Assembly: GCF_028606985.1 (NCBI RefSeq)
Contig: NZ_CP117416.1
Coordinates: forward strand, 3,262,001 to 3,326,000
Direction of reading: 5' to 3'
From: Paenibacillus kyungheensis
GTDB taxonomy: Bacteria; Bacillota; Bacilli; Paenibacillales; Paenibacillaceae
DNA length: 64,000 nucleotides
Part shown: positions 9,672 through 19,119 of the stretch, in pieces
Position numbering within the stretch: position 1 is the first letter of the stretch
How the letters are laid out: every line of letters starts with the position of its first letter
The notes under the pieces: generated by a model
The model's database searches: none
Seen by the model: only the letters and a program-made list of their open reading frames with translations
Told to the model about the DNA's origin: nothing
Made by a program: the position numbers and the translations under genes

Positions 9672-10569
9672 GTAAGGCAACACCTTTCGTTTCCAAAATA
9701 ACATTATCGATCAGACGCGTACGTCCAAATTTCACAGCTAGTGCAATAATCACTTCATGATCCAATGTAGCTAAAAGGGTATCTTCTGCTAATGATTCTA
9801 ATCGTGGAAAACTTAAAATGTCTGCATAATCGATTTCAGCAATATCGGACTGACCGATCGAGGTACGCAGAAATGCTCGTACTTGTCCTGCTGTCATCTC
9901 TTCTTGCTCACGCATTTGTTGCTGTACCTGATGTAAAGAACGTGAAAGTACTAATGCTTGCTCCCGTTCTTCACGAGATAGGTACACGTTACGAGAACTA
10001 AGCGCTAGACCATCTTGTTCACGTACAATAGGGCAAGGGACAATTTCAATATCCATATTCAAATCAGTCACCATTTGACGAAGCACAGCGACTTGCTGCG
10101 CATCTTTGGTACCGAAGAAGGCATAATCTGGTTTCACAATATTAAAAAGCTTGGTCACTACTGTAGATACACCATCAAAATGACCGGGACGCGAAGCACC
10201 ACATAGGGTATCGGTAAGATCTGCTACAGTAACATGAGTTTTGATCGGTGTAGGATACATATCTTCTACACTAGGCATAAATACCAAATCGACTCCATTT
10301 TTTTCAGCTAAGGCTAAATCACGTTTTTCATCACGAGGGTAACGTTCGAAATCTTCATTCGGTCCAAATTGAATCGGATTAACAAAAATACTGATTGCTA
10401 CGATATCGCTCATTTCAGTTGCTTTTTGCATAAGGCTTGCATGTCCATCATGCAAAAATCCCATCGTGGGAACAAGTCCAACTGTTGCTTCATGATCTAT
10501 AGTAGAACGCTGTTTGCGTAATTGTTTGACTTCTGCTCTCATTTCGGTGATGCTACGTACAACTTTCAC
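9664..10569 (-). CDS. panC: pantothenate synthetase (pantoate-beta-alanine ligase)
   Basis: The 301-residue protein joins pantoate and beta-alanine using ATP, forming pantothenate in the cytoplasm. The HIGH-type nucleotidyltransferase signature is [12 protein letters not shown] near residue 35; the pantoate/ATP-binding [13 protein letters not shown] and the [10 protein letters not shown] loop are intact. Its start overlaps the panB stop by four bases (ATGA) and its stop overlaps panD, indicating a tightly coupled operon. Confidence 0.97.
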   Translation of the reverse strand: MKVVRSITEMRAEVKQLRKQRSTIDHEATVGLVPTMGFLHDGHASLMQKATEMSDIVAISIFVNPIQFGPNEDFERYPRDEKRDLALAEKNGVDLVFMPSVEDMYPTPIKTHVTVADLTDTLCGASRPGHFDGVSTVVTKLFNIVKPDYAFFGTKDAQQVAVLRQMVTDLNMDIEIVPCPIVREQDGLALSSRNVYLSREEREQALVLSRSLHQVQQQMREQEEMTAGQVRAFLRTSIGQSDIAEIDYADILSFPRLESLAEDTLLATLDHEVIIALAVKFGRTRLIDNVILETKGVALHV

Positions 10570-11438
10570 GATTGAGTCTCCACCTTCCGTTTGGCTCCAT
10601 ATAACGATCCCAAAGCTTCTTGATCTCCACTGAATACATGCTGTTCAGCTGGAAATGCACCGCTTCTCACTTCATTAACGTACTCTTGCAAAGCAGCACG
10701 AATCGTATTCCCTACATCTGCATACGTTTTGACAAACCGTTTTTCACGGTAAGACGATGTGTACTTCACAGCATCATGAAAAACAAGCACTTGACCATCA
10801 CAGCCACGCCCTGCTCCAATACCAATCGTTGGGATCGATAATTGTTGGCTAATTGTGGTAGCTGCTTCTTCGGTAACCAATTCCAATACAATTCCGAATG
10901 CGCCTGCCGCTTCTAATGCAAGTGCATCATCCAATAAACGTTGTGCATCTTTTTCGTCTTTCCCTTGAATCCGGTATCCACCAATTTGGTGTACAGACTG
11001 TGGAGTTAGACCGATATGCGCAATCACAGGTACCCCTGCTTGCACAATAGCTTTGACTGTATCTGCAATCTCTGCGCCACCTTCAAGCTTGATCGCATGA
11101 GCATGACCTTCTTGCATTAATCGACGTACACTTTTCAGTGTCTCATCAATACTTCCGTGATACGTCATAAACGGCAGATCAGCTACAATAAATGTTGATC
11201 CCGCACCGCGAGCAACTGCACGCGAATGGTACACAATATCATCTATAGTGACAGGAATCGTCGAATCATATCCAAGCACGACATTACCTAACGAATCTCC
11301 AATGAGTAACATATCTACGCCTGCTTCTTCAGCAAGCTGAGCGGTTGGATAATCGTAGGCTGTAATCATCGTAATGGGATGACCTTCCTGTTTCATTTTT
11401 TTCATTTTCAAAATATTAAGCGGCATTTTGGCTGCCAT
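10566..11438 (-). CDS. panB: 3-methyl-2-oxobutanoate hydroxymethyltransferase (ketopantoate synthesis)
   Basis: PanB adds a hydroxymethyl group from methylene-tetrahydrofolate to ketoisovalerate, the first committed step to pantothenate. The 290 residues show the family signatures TAYDYPTAQLAEEAG, LIGDSLGNVVLGYDST, KLEGG and IGIGAGRGCDGQ. It is first in panB-panC-panD and preceded by a ribosome site (AAGGAG) and a long structured leader containing an intrinsic terminator, so the operon is probably attenuated. Confidence 0.97.
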   Translation of the reverse strand: MAAKMPLNILKMKKMKQEGHPITMITAYDYPTAQLAEEAGVDMLLIGDSLGNVVLGYDSTIPVTIDDIVYHSRAVARGAGSTFIVADLPFMTYHGSIDETLKSVRRLMQEGHAHAIKLEGGAEIADTVKAIVQAGVPVIAHIGLTPQSVHQIGGYRIQGKDEKDAQRLLDDALALEAAGAFGIVLELVTEEAATTISQQLSIPTIGIGAGRGCDGQVLVFHDAVKYTSSYREKRFVKTYADVGNTIRAALQEYVNEVRSGAFPAEQHVFSGDQEALGSLYGAKRKVETQS

Positions 11439-11482
11439 GGTGACATCAAGCTCCTTTTAAGTTGGGTATAGTCTTTCGGACA

Positions 11483-11522
11483 AAATAAAAAACCTTTTAG
11501 TCTAGTCGTTCACTAAAAAGGT
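11483..11522 (-). terminator. intrinsic terminator inside the panB leader (attenuator candidate)
   Basis: On the minus strand ACCTTTTTAGT and ACTAAAAGGT form a stem of about ten pairs, followed by TTTTTTATTTT. It lies 45 bases before the panB start, so transcription of pan genes must read through it. Confidence 0.8.
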
Positions 11523-11558
11523 CCTGAGTCCAAAAAAGAGTCACTTTGCGATCATCTC

Positions 11559-11594
11559 TTCTGTCTCGGTCCTATAAAACGGCTCAGAGCAGAA
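11559..11594 (-). ncRNA. candidate pan RNA motif (hairpin with two bulged adenosines)
   Basis: The minus-strand RNA folds as UUCUG/CAGAA, a bulged A, CUC/GAG, a short irregular G-C segment, a second bulged A, CC/GG, and loop GUUUUAUA. The published pan motif upstream of pantothenate genes is recalled as a hairpin with two conserved bulged adenosines, which this resembles in shape and context. The match is by eye only; an Rfam covariance search would settle it. Confidence 0.45.
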
Positions 11595-11782
11595 TTGAAT
11601 GTAAGCCAACACCTCGCTTCACATATGTATCCTGGATGGGATACCTATTCAGTTAGTACTCTAATTAGCGACTCAAAAATTGTAGGTTTATTTCTGCTGA
11701 ATGACAGTGATGTATTCAACAGACAGATAACCCCGGTTATTGAGCTAATCCTTAGAGTGGCTTGCATAATGTGTTTCTAGTG

Positions 11783-11940
11783 CCAAGCGCTGATGGAAAG
11801 ATATTTTGCTTTGCAAAAATCATTTTCCTATTGAACTTGGTCACGCTTATAACGCCAAGCGCTAATAGAAAGATATTTTGCTTTGCAAAAATCACTTTTC
11901 CATTGAACTTGGTCGCGCTTATAACGCCAAGCGCTGGTAA
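11783..11940. repeat. 72-bp tandem repeat, 2.2 copies
   Basis: CCAAGCGCT starts units at 11783, 11855 and 11927, an exact 72-bp period. Units 1 and 2 differ at only a few positions; the third is cut after the first few bases. Each unit contains TTTTGC-TTT-GCAAAA and CCAAG...CTTGG, so it is internally palindromic. The array fills the gap between the panB leader and birA. Both strands are open across it, but no ribosome site or family match supports coding. Confidence 0.9.
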
Positions 11941-12051
11941 CATCAAGTTAACATCAGAAAGTACGGTTCGGTCTTGCCGATACCGTCTTCCGATATAGTA
12001 TACCAGAACAAATGGTTAAATTCACTATTTTATCTAACAATTATTTCTAGA

Positions 12052-13023
12052 TTAAAATTCAATATCTCCAGAATAAATAGGAACAACCCGATCATCAGCA
12101 AGACGTAGTAAAAGTTCACCGTTCATTCCTAAACCTTGAGCGATCCCTTGAAAAGAACCTTGAGCATTGTGTACTTGAATCGATTTGCCGATCGAAATCG
12201 CCATACTTTCCCATAGCGCAGCAATCGGGGTAAAGCCTTCGTCTGTATACAATTGATACAATGACTCTAATTCAGAAATAACTTCTGCTACTACAGCTGT
12301 ACGATCTATCACTTGACCGGATTCGATACGCAATGAAGTCGCGATCGATTGCAAATGCTCTGGCAAATCTTCTGCTGTTAAATTCGCATCTATACCGATG
12401 CCTGCAATCGCATAACGTACACGCCCATCTTCTGCAGCCGATTCAATCAGAATTCCGCATACTTTGCGTCCATCAATTAATAGATCATTCGGCCATTTGA
12501 TCCCGATATCTAATTGTGTAGTGTTACGTAACGCTCTACATACCGCTACAGCAGCCAGTAATGTCAATTGAGACATATACTGCAAAGGTTGTACTGGACG
12601 CATCACTAAGCTCATCCAGATGCCTCTACCGGATGGTGAGTAAAAAGGTCTGCCTTGTCTGCCACGACCTGCTGTCTGTTCTTCAGCAATTACTAACGTT
12701 CCTTCAGCAGTCTGTTGTTCTGCAAGCATGCGTGCTTCATCTTGTGTAGAAGCCACCGATTCAAACAAATGTAACGGCTGACCCCATGATCCTTTTTGAC
12801 TCAAAGCTAGTTGCAAAGCTGTCACATCGAATCGATCCGGTCGACGTGTGATTCGATATCCTTTGCGAGACGTTGATTCAAATTCATAGCCTTTTTCTTT
12901 CAAACGATTAATACCTTTCCAAATCGCTGTACGACTAACAGACATTCGGCGACTGATTTCTTCGCCTGAAATGTATTGTCCTGGATGTTCATTCAGCAGT
13001 TGAAGCAGATGTTCATCATTCAT
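12052..13023 (-). CDS. birA: bifunctional biotin-protein ligase / biotin operon repressor BirA
   Basis: The 323 residues contain an N-terminal helix-turn-helix (about 1-60: YISGEEISRRMSVSRTAIWKGINRLKEKG), so this is the regulatory two-function form. The catalytic ligase domain follows, with the biotinyl-AMP loop GRGRQGRPFYSPSG, KWPNDLLI and a C-terminal cap. It biotinylates acetyl-CoA carboxylase and pyruvate carboxylase, and with biotinyl-AMP represses biotin genes. The start overlaps the cca stop by four bases. No bio genes are in the window. Confidence 0.96.
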   Translation of the reverse strand: MNDEHLLQLLNEHPGQYISGEEISRRMSVSRTAIWKGINRLKEKGYEFESTSRKGYRITRRPDRFDVTALQLALSQKGSWGQPLHLFESVASTQDEARMLAEQQTAEGTLVIAEEQTAGRGRQGRPFYSPSGRGIWMSLVMRPVQPLQYMSQLTLLAAVAVCRALRNTTQLDIGIKWPNDLLIDGRKVCGILIESAAEDGRVRYAIAGIGIDANLTAEDLPEHLQSIATSLRIESGQVIDRTAVVAEVISELESLYQLYTDEGFTPIAALWESMAISIGKSIQVHNAQGSFQGIAQGLGMNGELLLRLADDRVVPIYSGDIEF

Positions 13024-14348
13024 CGTAATCCCTTCCTTCCTGAGGCTTGATCCGCATAATGCAATATAACCTCTTTGTTATTGTCCAATTGTCCTGTAGC
13101 AACTAGAAGTAAAATTTCATGCAGTAGTTCACCTAGCCATTTGCCTGCGGCAATTTCTAAATGTTGAAGAACGTCTTGCCCTTTGACAGGTAAATCAGCC
13201 AGACTATATACCGTTAACTGTTCTAACCATCTATCTGCTTGATTGCCTATGATCGCTAAATGTTGTTGATAGGCGTGCGGCAATACAGGAAAAAGAGCAT
13301 GCCAGTATTGTGCAATCTCTTTGCCATAGTCCAATACACAACTTACAAATAGCACATACGAGTGATGTCTATTTGCATCTGTATCTATAGACTCTTTATG
13401 TTCTATAGTAGCTAAAGGTACAGCTTCACGTTGTACTATCCCATTATATAAACGCTCATTCATCCGTATTATTTTGGAGACTTGATCGGTTATGATATTC
13501 GGAAATGTCCAGGATTTGAAAACAATTTTGATCTGCTGTTCATCCATGCCAAGTCCTAGTGCAATTAAAGCCCAGCGCAAAATAGATGGTGATGCAGGTA
13601 ATTGTTCTAATGAACGAAGCAGATCCTGATCTAATGCCTCACAAGGTACAGACACTTTCATATGTGGAATCAATCCACTGCTTAATAGTAGTTCAATACC
13701 CTGATAAGGATAAGGCCCAGCAATCATTTTTTCCATTTCGACACGAATGCGTTCAGTAGCAATATGATAGATTAATGCTTGATGATGCAGAAGAGCTTGC
13801 CAGGTCTGCTGTTCTATTTCAAAATGAAATACAGACGCAAATCGAATCCCTCTTACCATGCGTAACGCATCTTCTTCAAAACGTTCATCAGCGATACCTA
13901 CACAGCGAATAATTCCTTTATTCAAATCATCAATCCCATGAAAAGGATCGGTATATTCTCCATCAATTCCACGTGCAATAGCGTTCATCGTAAAATCACG
14001 ACGACGTAAATCTTCACTCAATTCTCGCACAAATTGTACTTGTTCTGGACGGCGATGATCAACATATTCAGTTTCAGTACGGTATGTAGTGACTTCAAAA
14101 GGCTCATTGTCAATCAAAACGGTAATCGTGCCATGTTCTAGTCCTGTAGGAATCGTACGTTCAAATAGAGCAATCACCTGTTCTGGTGTTGCATTGGTTG
14201 CAATATCCATATCATTGACCGGTCGTCCTAATAATTCATCACGTACACATCCACCTACAAAGTATCCTTCATATCCCTGATCAGTCAAACGGCGGAGCAG
14301 AGATTGCCCCCGCTCCGCCGTCTGCGGATCTACCCAATTCCATTGCAT
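13020..14348 (-). CDS. cca: CCA tRNA nucleotidyltransferase
   Basis: The enzyme adds or repairs the 3' CCA of tRNAs. The 442-residue protein shows the class II head motif FVGGCVRDELLGRPVNDMDIAT (DxD metal ligands), the RRDFTMNAIA motif, and DEDALRMVRGIRFAS-type segments. The helical C-terminal half is divergent, as usual. It lies between bshA and birA, the same neighbours as in B. subtilis. The bshA gap is 12 bases. Confidence 0.95.
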   Translation of the reverse strand: MQWNWVDPQTAERGQSLLRRLTDQGYEGYFVGGCVRDELLGRPVNDMDIATNATPEQVIALFERTIPTGLEHGTITVLIDNEPFEVTTYRTETEYVDHRRPEQVQFVRELSEDLRRRDFTMNAIARGIDGEYTDPFHGIDDLNKGIIRCVGIADERFEEDALRMVRGIRFASVFHFEIEQQTWQALLHHQALIYHIATERIRVEMEKMIAGPYPYQGIELLLSSGLIPHMKVSVPCEALDQDLLRSLEQLPASPSILRWALIALGLGMDEQQIKIVFKSWTFPNIITDQVSKIIRMNERLYNGIVQREAVPLATIEHKESIDTDANRHHSYVLFVSCVLDYGKEIAQYWHALFPVLPHAYQQHLAIIGNQADRWLEQLTVYSLADLPVKGQDVLQHLEIAAGKWLGELLHEILLLVATGQLDNNKEVILHYADQASGRKGLR

Positions 14349-14360
14349 GGTATAATCCCC

Positions 14361-15521
14361 TCAACCACATACCGGAGAAGGCTGAGACAATTCACGTCCA
14401 AGTACCCGGTAATAAATTTTTTCGTATTCAGCCATCATACGTTCATTGCTGAACTCACTTTGTGAACGATCCAGACAATTTTTGATCATCGTCTGCATCA
14501 ATTGATGGTTGGTTAATAATTCGATAGCATGTTCTGCCATCTTGTCTGTATCACCGATTGGCGCAAGAAATCCAGTCTCTCCATGAATAATCAATTCCGG
14601 AATACCACCTGCTTGTGATCCTACGGTTGGAACACCACATGCCATTGCTTCCAGTGCTACCAGACCGAAGCTTTCTTTTTCAGAAGGAAGCAACAAAATA
14701 TCAGCTAGTGAAATCACTTGCGGGATATCATCTTGTTTCCCTAGAAACATAACGCGCTCGGTTAAGCCTAGTTCTTGAATCTGAAATTGAATTTTGGGCA
14801 GATCAGGGCCTTCGCCAACCAGTAGCAACCTTGAAGGAATCTTCTCATTGACTTTGGCAAAAATCTCTACCACATCGCTAACACGTTTGACCGGGCGAAA
14901 GTTAGAGACATGCATTAGCACACGATCATCACCGAACGCATAATCTTTGTGCAGTTCTGTTGTATCGCGTGGATAGTACATTCGTTTATCTACAAAATTG
15001 TAAGTTAGATCAATATTACGTGTAATATCTAACAATTCATGTGTCTCACGAATCAAATCTTTGGATACCGCTGTTACAGCATCACTTTCATTGATCGCTA
15101 GCCGAATCAAGTCTTTTAACGATTCATCCTGTGCAAGCACTGTAATATCTGTACCATGTAAAGTGGTTACGACTTTTAAATGATCGCCTACCATTTGCTT
15201 CGCTAAAAAAGCACACACGGCATGAGGCACAGCATAATGCACATGTAACACATCCAACTGCTGCATTTTAGCCACTTGAGCCATTTTATTAGCTAACGTT
15301 AGATCATACGGTGGATATTTAAACACATAATAATCATTAACTTCTACTTCATGATAAAAAATATTTTTATGAAATGTTCCTAATCGAAAAGGAACACTGT
15401 GCGAAATAAAATGCACTTGATGCCCTTTTTCAGCAAGTAATTTGCCTAATTCTGTTGCCACGACGCCAGAGCCGCCAAGCGACGGATAACATGTGATGCC
15501 GATTTTGAGCATCGTGTCCAT
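14361..15521 (-). CDS. bshA: N-acetyl-alpha-D-glucosaminyl L-malate synthase (bacillithiol, step 1)
   Basis: This GT4 glycosyltransferase of 386 residues couples GlcNAc from UDP-GlcNAc to malate, starting bacillithiol synthesis. [16 protein letters not shown] at the N-terminus is the BshA signature, and the donor-site motif [18 protein letters not shown] is intact. The neighbours bshB1 and mgsA match the B. subtilis cluster. The final ligase gene bshC is not in the window. Confidence 0.95.
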   Translation of the reverse strand: MDTMLKIGITCYPSLGGSGVVATELGKLLAEKGHQVHFISHSVPFRLGTFHKNIFYHEVEVNDYYVFKYPPYDLTLANKMAQVAKMQQLDVLHVHYAVPHAVCAFLAKQMVGDHLKVVTTLHGTDITVLAQDESLKDLIRLAINESDAVTAVSKDLIRETHELLDITRNIDLTYNFVDKRMYYPRDTTELHKDYAFGDDRVLMHVSNFRPVKRVSDVVEIFAKVNEKIPSRLLLVGEGPDLPKIQFQIQELGLTERVMFLGKQDDIPQVISLADILLLPSEKESFGLVALEAMACGVPTVGSQAGGIPELIIHGETGFLAPIGDTDKMAEHAIELLTNHQLMQTMIKNCLDRSQSEFSNERMMAEYEKIYYRVLGRELSQPSPVCG

Positions 15522-15644
15522 AAGGGCTGTCTCCTTTCACTTACCTCATTAATCATGATGTAAGCTCTACGTTTTATATCAGTAAGTTCATTACTTTATA
15601 TTATATACATACTCTTTATAATTGTGTTAGCAAAAAAAGAGATT

Positions 15645-16343
15645 TTAACGAAAAAGATCAACGACAAAAGGAGTCTTAGTTACAAACCCTTCCGCATATT
15701 GAATCTGACTGCGTTGACCTGCCAGACTATCCCGATATCGAACACGCTCTACGTATCCTTGGGTAAGTGGCGTCTCTACCATATCTACATCTGCTAAGCC
15801 GCCAAATTGGGAACGATAACAAAGCAATGCTTGCTCTTTCTGTTCATATACATCGGTGACATCTACAAGTAGATCTGTAGGTGCAGGATCATTAATAAAA
15901 TAATAATACGTCTGTTGTACGGTGACTGGAGGTAGTTCTGGCATATAACGGCGTAGCTTCGCATTGAATACTGCTTCTTCTACAAGCTGACTACAGATCA
16001 TATGATCTGGATGACGATCAATCCAATAAGGAGCAAATACAATCTTAGGCGACAACTTACGAATCTCCGCAGTAATCGCATCCAGTTGCTCTGTAGAACG
16101 TGCTAACCGGCGATCTGGCAATCCTAAATTACTGCGATACGCTAATCCCAATACTTTGCCAGCGGCTTCTGCTTCTTGCTTACGCAATTCTACATTCCCG
16201 TTAGAAGACATCTCTGCTTCAGTCAAATCACAAATACCTACTTTTAGACCTGCGGCGGCATGCTTGGCAATCGTACCTGCCATTCCAATCTCTGCATCAT
16301 CTGCATGAGCACCAAATACAAGAATATCGACAGAAACACTCAT
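15645..16343 (-). CDS. bshB1: N-acetylglucosaminyl-malate deacetylase BshB1 (bacillithiol, step 2)
   Basis: The LmbE/PIG-L zinc deacetylase fold is shown by FGAHADDAEIGMAGT at the N-terminus and DRHPDH near residue 111, which supply the metal ligands. It removes the acetyl group from GlcNAc-malate. At 232 residues the length is typical. The start overlaps the mgsA stop in TAATG. A 123-base gap before bshA contains no terminator I could see, so bshA probably continues on the same transcript. Confidence 0.95.
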   Translation of the reverse strand: MSVSVDILVFGAHADDAEIGMAGTIAKHAAAGLKVGICDLTEAEMSSNGNVELRKQEAEAAGKVLGLAYRSNLGLPDRRLARSTEQLDAITAEIRKLSPKIVFAPYWIDRHPDHMICSQLVEEAVFNAKLRRYMPELPPVTVQQTYYYFINDPAPTDLLVDVTDVYEQKEQALLCYRSQFGGLADVDMVETPLTQGYVERVRYRDSLAGQRSQIQYAEGFVTKTPFVVDLFR

Positions 16344-16762
16344 TATAGTGTCTCCGGCTTGTATTTATGAACTAACTCACGCCATGCAAAATCGCCACGA
16401 TCTAACGCTTTGACCAGAATCTCAGCTGTTGCAATATTGGTAGCAACAGGAATTCCTTGTACATCACAGATGCGAAGCAATGCACTAATATCCGGTTCAT
16501 GAGGCTGTGCCATCAATGGATCACGTAAAAAAATAATCAAATCCATATCATTTTGCGCGACCATCGCACCAATCTGCTGATCTCCACCTAATGGGCCTGA
16601 TAGATAACGATGGATTTTCAAATTCGTATGTTCCATAATACGCATACCTGTAGTACCGGTAGAATATAATTGATGCCCGTCAAAAACATTTTCATATGCA
16701 ATCACAAAGTTGACCATCTCATCTTTTTTGCGGTCATGGGCAATAAAAGCGATATTAAACAT
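16343..16762 (-). CDS. mgsA: methylglyoxal synthase
   Basis: MgsA converts dihydroxyacetone phosphate to methylglyoxal and phosphate, a bypass that relieves sugar-phosphate stress. The 139 residues carry [19 protein letters not shown] and [12 protein letters not shown] with the phosphate-binding and catalytic Asp residues. It sits directly before bshB1; bacillithiol is a cofactor for methylglyoxal detoxification in Bacilli, so the pairing makes physiological sense. Confidence 0.96.
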   Translation of the reverse strand: MFNIAFIAHDRKKDEMVNFVIAYENVFDGHQLYSTGTTGMRIMEHTNLKIHRYLSGPLGGDQQIGAMVAQNDMDLIIFLRDPLMAQPHEPDISALLRICDVQGIPVATNIATAEILVKALDRGDFAWRELVHKYKPETL

Positions 16763-16795
16763 CGAAATCTCCCCTATACTTCTGTATTATTCAAA

Positions 16796-17602
16796 TTAAT
16801 CGATAAAACGCTCAAATCCATACACCATACCGCTATATTCCATTACTTTCTGAATACCTAGCTTCACGCCTGGCATATAGCTAGAACGCTCATACGAATC
16901 ATTACGGATTTTGAGTGATTCTCCAGCACCGCCAAAAATCACTTCTTGTTGAGCAAATACGCCTGGCAAACGGACACTGTGAATACGGAATCCATCATAT
17001 TCTCCGCCCCGAGCGCCTTGTATATTCTCTTTTTCATTAGGGTTACCTTGTTTGATCGGTTGACGAACTTCTGAGATCATTTCTGCTGTTTTGACAGCTG
17101 TACCGGAAGGAGCATCTAATTTCTGATCTCCATGATATTCAATAATCTCTACATTTGGAAAATGCTTCGCCGCTTGCGTTGCAAAACGCATCATCAAAAT
17201 AGCTCCAATCGAGAAGTTCGGAGCAATCAGTCCGCCTAGACCGGCTGTCTGGCATTTCTGATCTAATTCTTGTATTTGCTCCGGTGTATATCCTGTAGTA
17301 CCCATAACCGGACGAACCCCTGCTTCAATCGCTAACAACGCATGTTCATAAGCAAATTCAGGTGTTGTGAAATCCACCAGTACATCTGCTGGATAATCTG
17401 CTAATGCTTGCTTCAGATCAGCCACTACTTCTATATTAGCTGTCGGCATGCCAACCAACTGACCTGCATCTTTCCCGGCATCAGAACGCCCGATCGCTGC
17501 GGCTAATTCTAACTGTTTGTCACCTAGTACTAATTTTACAACCTCTTTACCCATACGACCGCCTGCTCCGGCGACAATTACTTTAATCAATGTTGTCATC
17601 AT
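16796..17602 (-). CDS. dapB: 4-hydroxy-tetrahydrodipicolinate reductase
   Basis: DapB reduces hydroxy-tetrahydrodipicolinate with NAD(P)H in the lysine and diaminopimelate pathway that supplies peptidoglycan and spore dipicolinate. The Rossmann motif VAGAGGRMGKEV is near the N-terminus and the catalytic signature EYHGDQKLDAPSGTA is complete. Length (268) is normal. It lies between the MazG-like gene and mgsA, as in B. subtilis. Confidence 0.97.
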   Translation of the reverse strand: MMTTLIKVIVAGAGGRMGKEVVKLVLGDKQLELAAAIGRSDAGKDAGQLVGMPTANIEVVADLKQALADYPADVLVDFTTPEFAYEHALLAIEAGVRPVMGTTGYTPEQIQELDQKCQTAGLGGLIAPNFSIGAILMMRFATQAAKHFPNVEIIEYHGDQKLDAPSGTAVKTAEMISEVRQPIKQGNPNEKENIQGARGGEYDGFRIHSVRLPGVFAQQEVIFGGAGESLKIRNDSYERSSYMPGVKLGIQKVMEYSGMVYGFERFID

Positions 17603-17636
17603 AGACTCCTTTTACTTGGGAATAGATTTCTTGCAC

Positions 17637-17984
17637 TTATTTTTCTTTCGTATTATTTTCTTCTATACGTGTCCAGCGATCTTTATCGCGTGTATTAAAT
17701 TTATGCATTACTTGATTGTGTGCTTGTGTCAGATCAATTCCTAGTGAATTGGCAAAACACATCGTAATAAATAAAATATCACCAAGTTCCAGTTCAATCG
17801 AATTGTCATCTTCATCATTTTTTTTAGGTTTTTCGCCAAATGAATGATTGACTTCACGCGCCAATTCCCCTACTTCTTCAGACATGCGCGCTAACATTGC
17901 AAGTGGTGAAAAATAGCCTTCTTTAAATTGCGAGATATACGCATCAACTTCACGTTGCATTTCTGCTAAAGATTTCTCTGTCAT
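17637..17984 (-). CDS. MazG-like nucleotide pyrophosphohydrolase (YpjD family)
   Basis: This small all-alpha MazG-type protein (115 residues) contains SEEVGELAREVNHSFG and ELELGDILFITMCFAN, the two helices supplying the EExxE and ExxD magnesium ligands. The family hydrolyses nucleoside triphosphates to monophosphates, often for house-cleaning; the true substrate is not known here. Position before dapB matches B. subtilis ypjD. Confidence 0.9.
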   Translation of the reverse strand: MTEKSLAEMQREVDAYISQFKEGYFSPLAMLARMSEEVGELAREVNHSFGEKPKKNDEDDNSIELELGDILFITMCFANSLGIDLTQAHNQVMHKFNTRDKDRWTRIEENNTKEK

Positions 17985-18203
17985 TAATTATAGCCTCCAT
18001 TGCACATTTTCAATCTTATGTACCTTTTATACCCAACAAATAAACGGTATTCATTGTTACTACAATGTTATCCTAAAGCGATTTTGAACACAAATCAATA
18101 TTTTCAATATTTATTCACTTGCTTATTTTTATAACTTTTATGCAATTATGCATAAAAAAATGTATACTATTAAAGGTTAGTTTATTTTACGGAGGTATCG
18201 GCG

Positions 18204-19076
18204 ATGTCGAAGCACAAATATTGGAATCAGCTCAGATTGATTATTCCGATCATATTCGGAGCCAGCGTGTATGCATTTGGTTTGTTGTATTTTATTATTC
18301 CCAACACCTTGATGGAAGGTGGAGTTACAGGAATTACAGTGCTTTTGAATTATGCGTTTGGTATATCGCCCTCCTTATCTACATTAATTCTCAATATTCC
18401 TTTATTTTTAATTGGGCTCAAATTGCTAGGTAAACGTCAAATGATTTATACCGGAGTCGGAATCGCTTCGCTTACCTTTTTTTTATGGTTATTTGAACGA
18501 ATGATCAAAATAGGCTGGATTGGTACATTTCAGACCAAAAATGATTATATTTTAGCTGCTTTGTATGCTGGGGTAACGTTAGGTACAGGGCTGGGAATTG
18601 TTTTCCGCTTTGGTGGGACTACAGGTGGTTCGGATATTATTGCACGTATTCTTCATTTGAAGTTCGGCTGGAGTATGGGACAGATTATGCTTGTGATTGA
18701 TATTGTGATTATAGGCTCGTCGTTATTTTTTATTAGCAAAGAATTAGTATTGTACACATTAGTGACTGTCTATATTGCTTCGAAATTAATAGATTTTATT
18801 CAAGATGGTGCTTATTCCGGAAAAGCATTTACGATTATTAGCGATCATGCTGGTGAAATTGCTGAAATTATTATGAAAGAACTGGATCGAGGAGTAACTT
18901 TGATTCCTGCAATCGGCGCCTACTCCAAGCATGCCAAAGAAATTGCGTATTGCGTTGTATCCAGACAAGAGATTCGACGTGTACAAATGATTGTACGCTC
19001 TATTGATCCACGTGCTTTTATGATTATTAATGAAGTCAATGATGTGCATGGCGAAGGATTTCGTGAAGATAGCTGA
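18204..19076 (+). CDS. YitT family membrane protein (DUF161/DUF2179)
   Basis: The 290-residue protein has five or six hydrophobic segments in its first 200 residues, including the glycine-rich family motif GGTTGGSDIIARI, and a soluble C-terminal DUF2179 domain (about 210-290). YitT proteins are conserved in Firmicutes, but their transport or sensing role is not established. A good ribosome site (GGAGG) precedes the ATG. It stands alone on the plus strand between minus-strand genes and ends at a bidirectional terminator. Confidence 0.9.
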   Translation: MSKHKYWNQLRLIIPIIFGASVYAFGLLYFIIPNTLMEGGVTGITVLLNYAFGISPSLSTLILNIPLFLIGLKLLGKRQMIYTGVGIASLTFFLWLFERMIKIGWIGTFQTKNDYILAALYAGVTLGTGLGIVFRFGGTTGGSDIIARILHLKFGWSMGQIMLVIDIVIIGSSLFFISKELVLYTLVTVYIASKLIDFIQDGAYSGKAFTIISDHAGEIAEIIMKELDRGVTLIPAIGAYSKHAKEIAYCVVSRQEIRRVQMIVRSIDPRAFMIINEVNDVHGEGFREDS

Positions 19077-19119
19077 GTTGGTAAAATTGAAGTAAACGAA
19101 ATATTCGCTTTTGCATCAT

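Larger units (their letters stand above)
11439..11782 (-). promoter_or_regulatory. long structured leader of panBCD
   Basis: About 330 bases upstream of panB hold no gene but several hairpins on the minus strand: CTGTTGAAT/ATTCAGCAG (11692-11720), GTATCC/GGATAC (around 11628-11645), a hairpin with two bulged A residues (11559-11594), and a terminator (11483-11522). The dyad ATAACC-CC-GGTTAT lies at 11727-11740. CTGAGCC in the bulged hairpin could pair instead with GGaCTCAG at 11523-11530, offering an alternative fold next to the terminator. Confidence 0.55.

Noticed and set aside
11752-11998. Two overlapping open frames (minus 11752-11946, plus 11762-11998) with 24-residue internal repeats
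   Set aside because: The repeats are the direct result of the 72-bp DNA repeat, which is a multiple of three; neither frame has a ribosome site or a recognisable family, and both strands cannot be coding at once.
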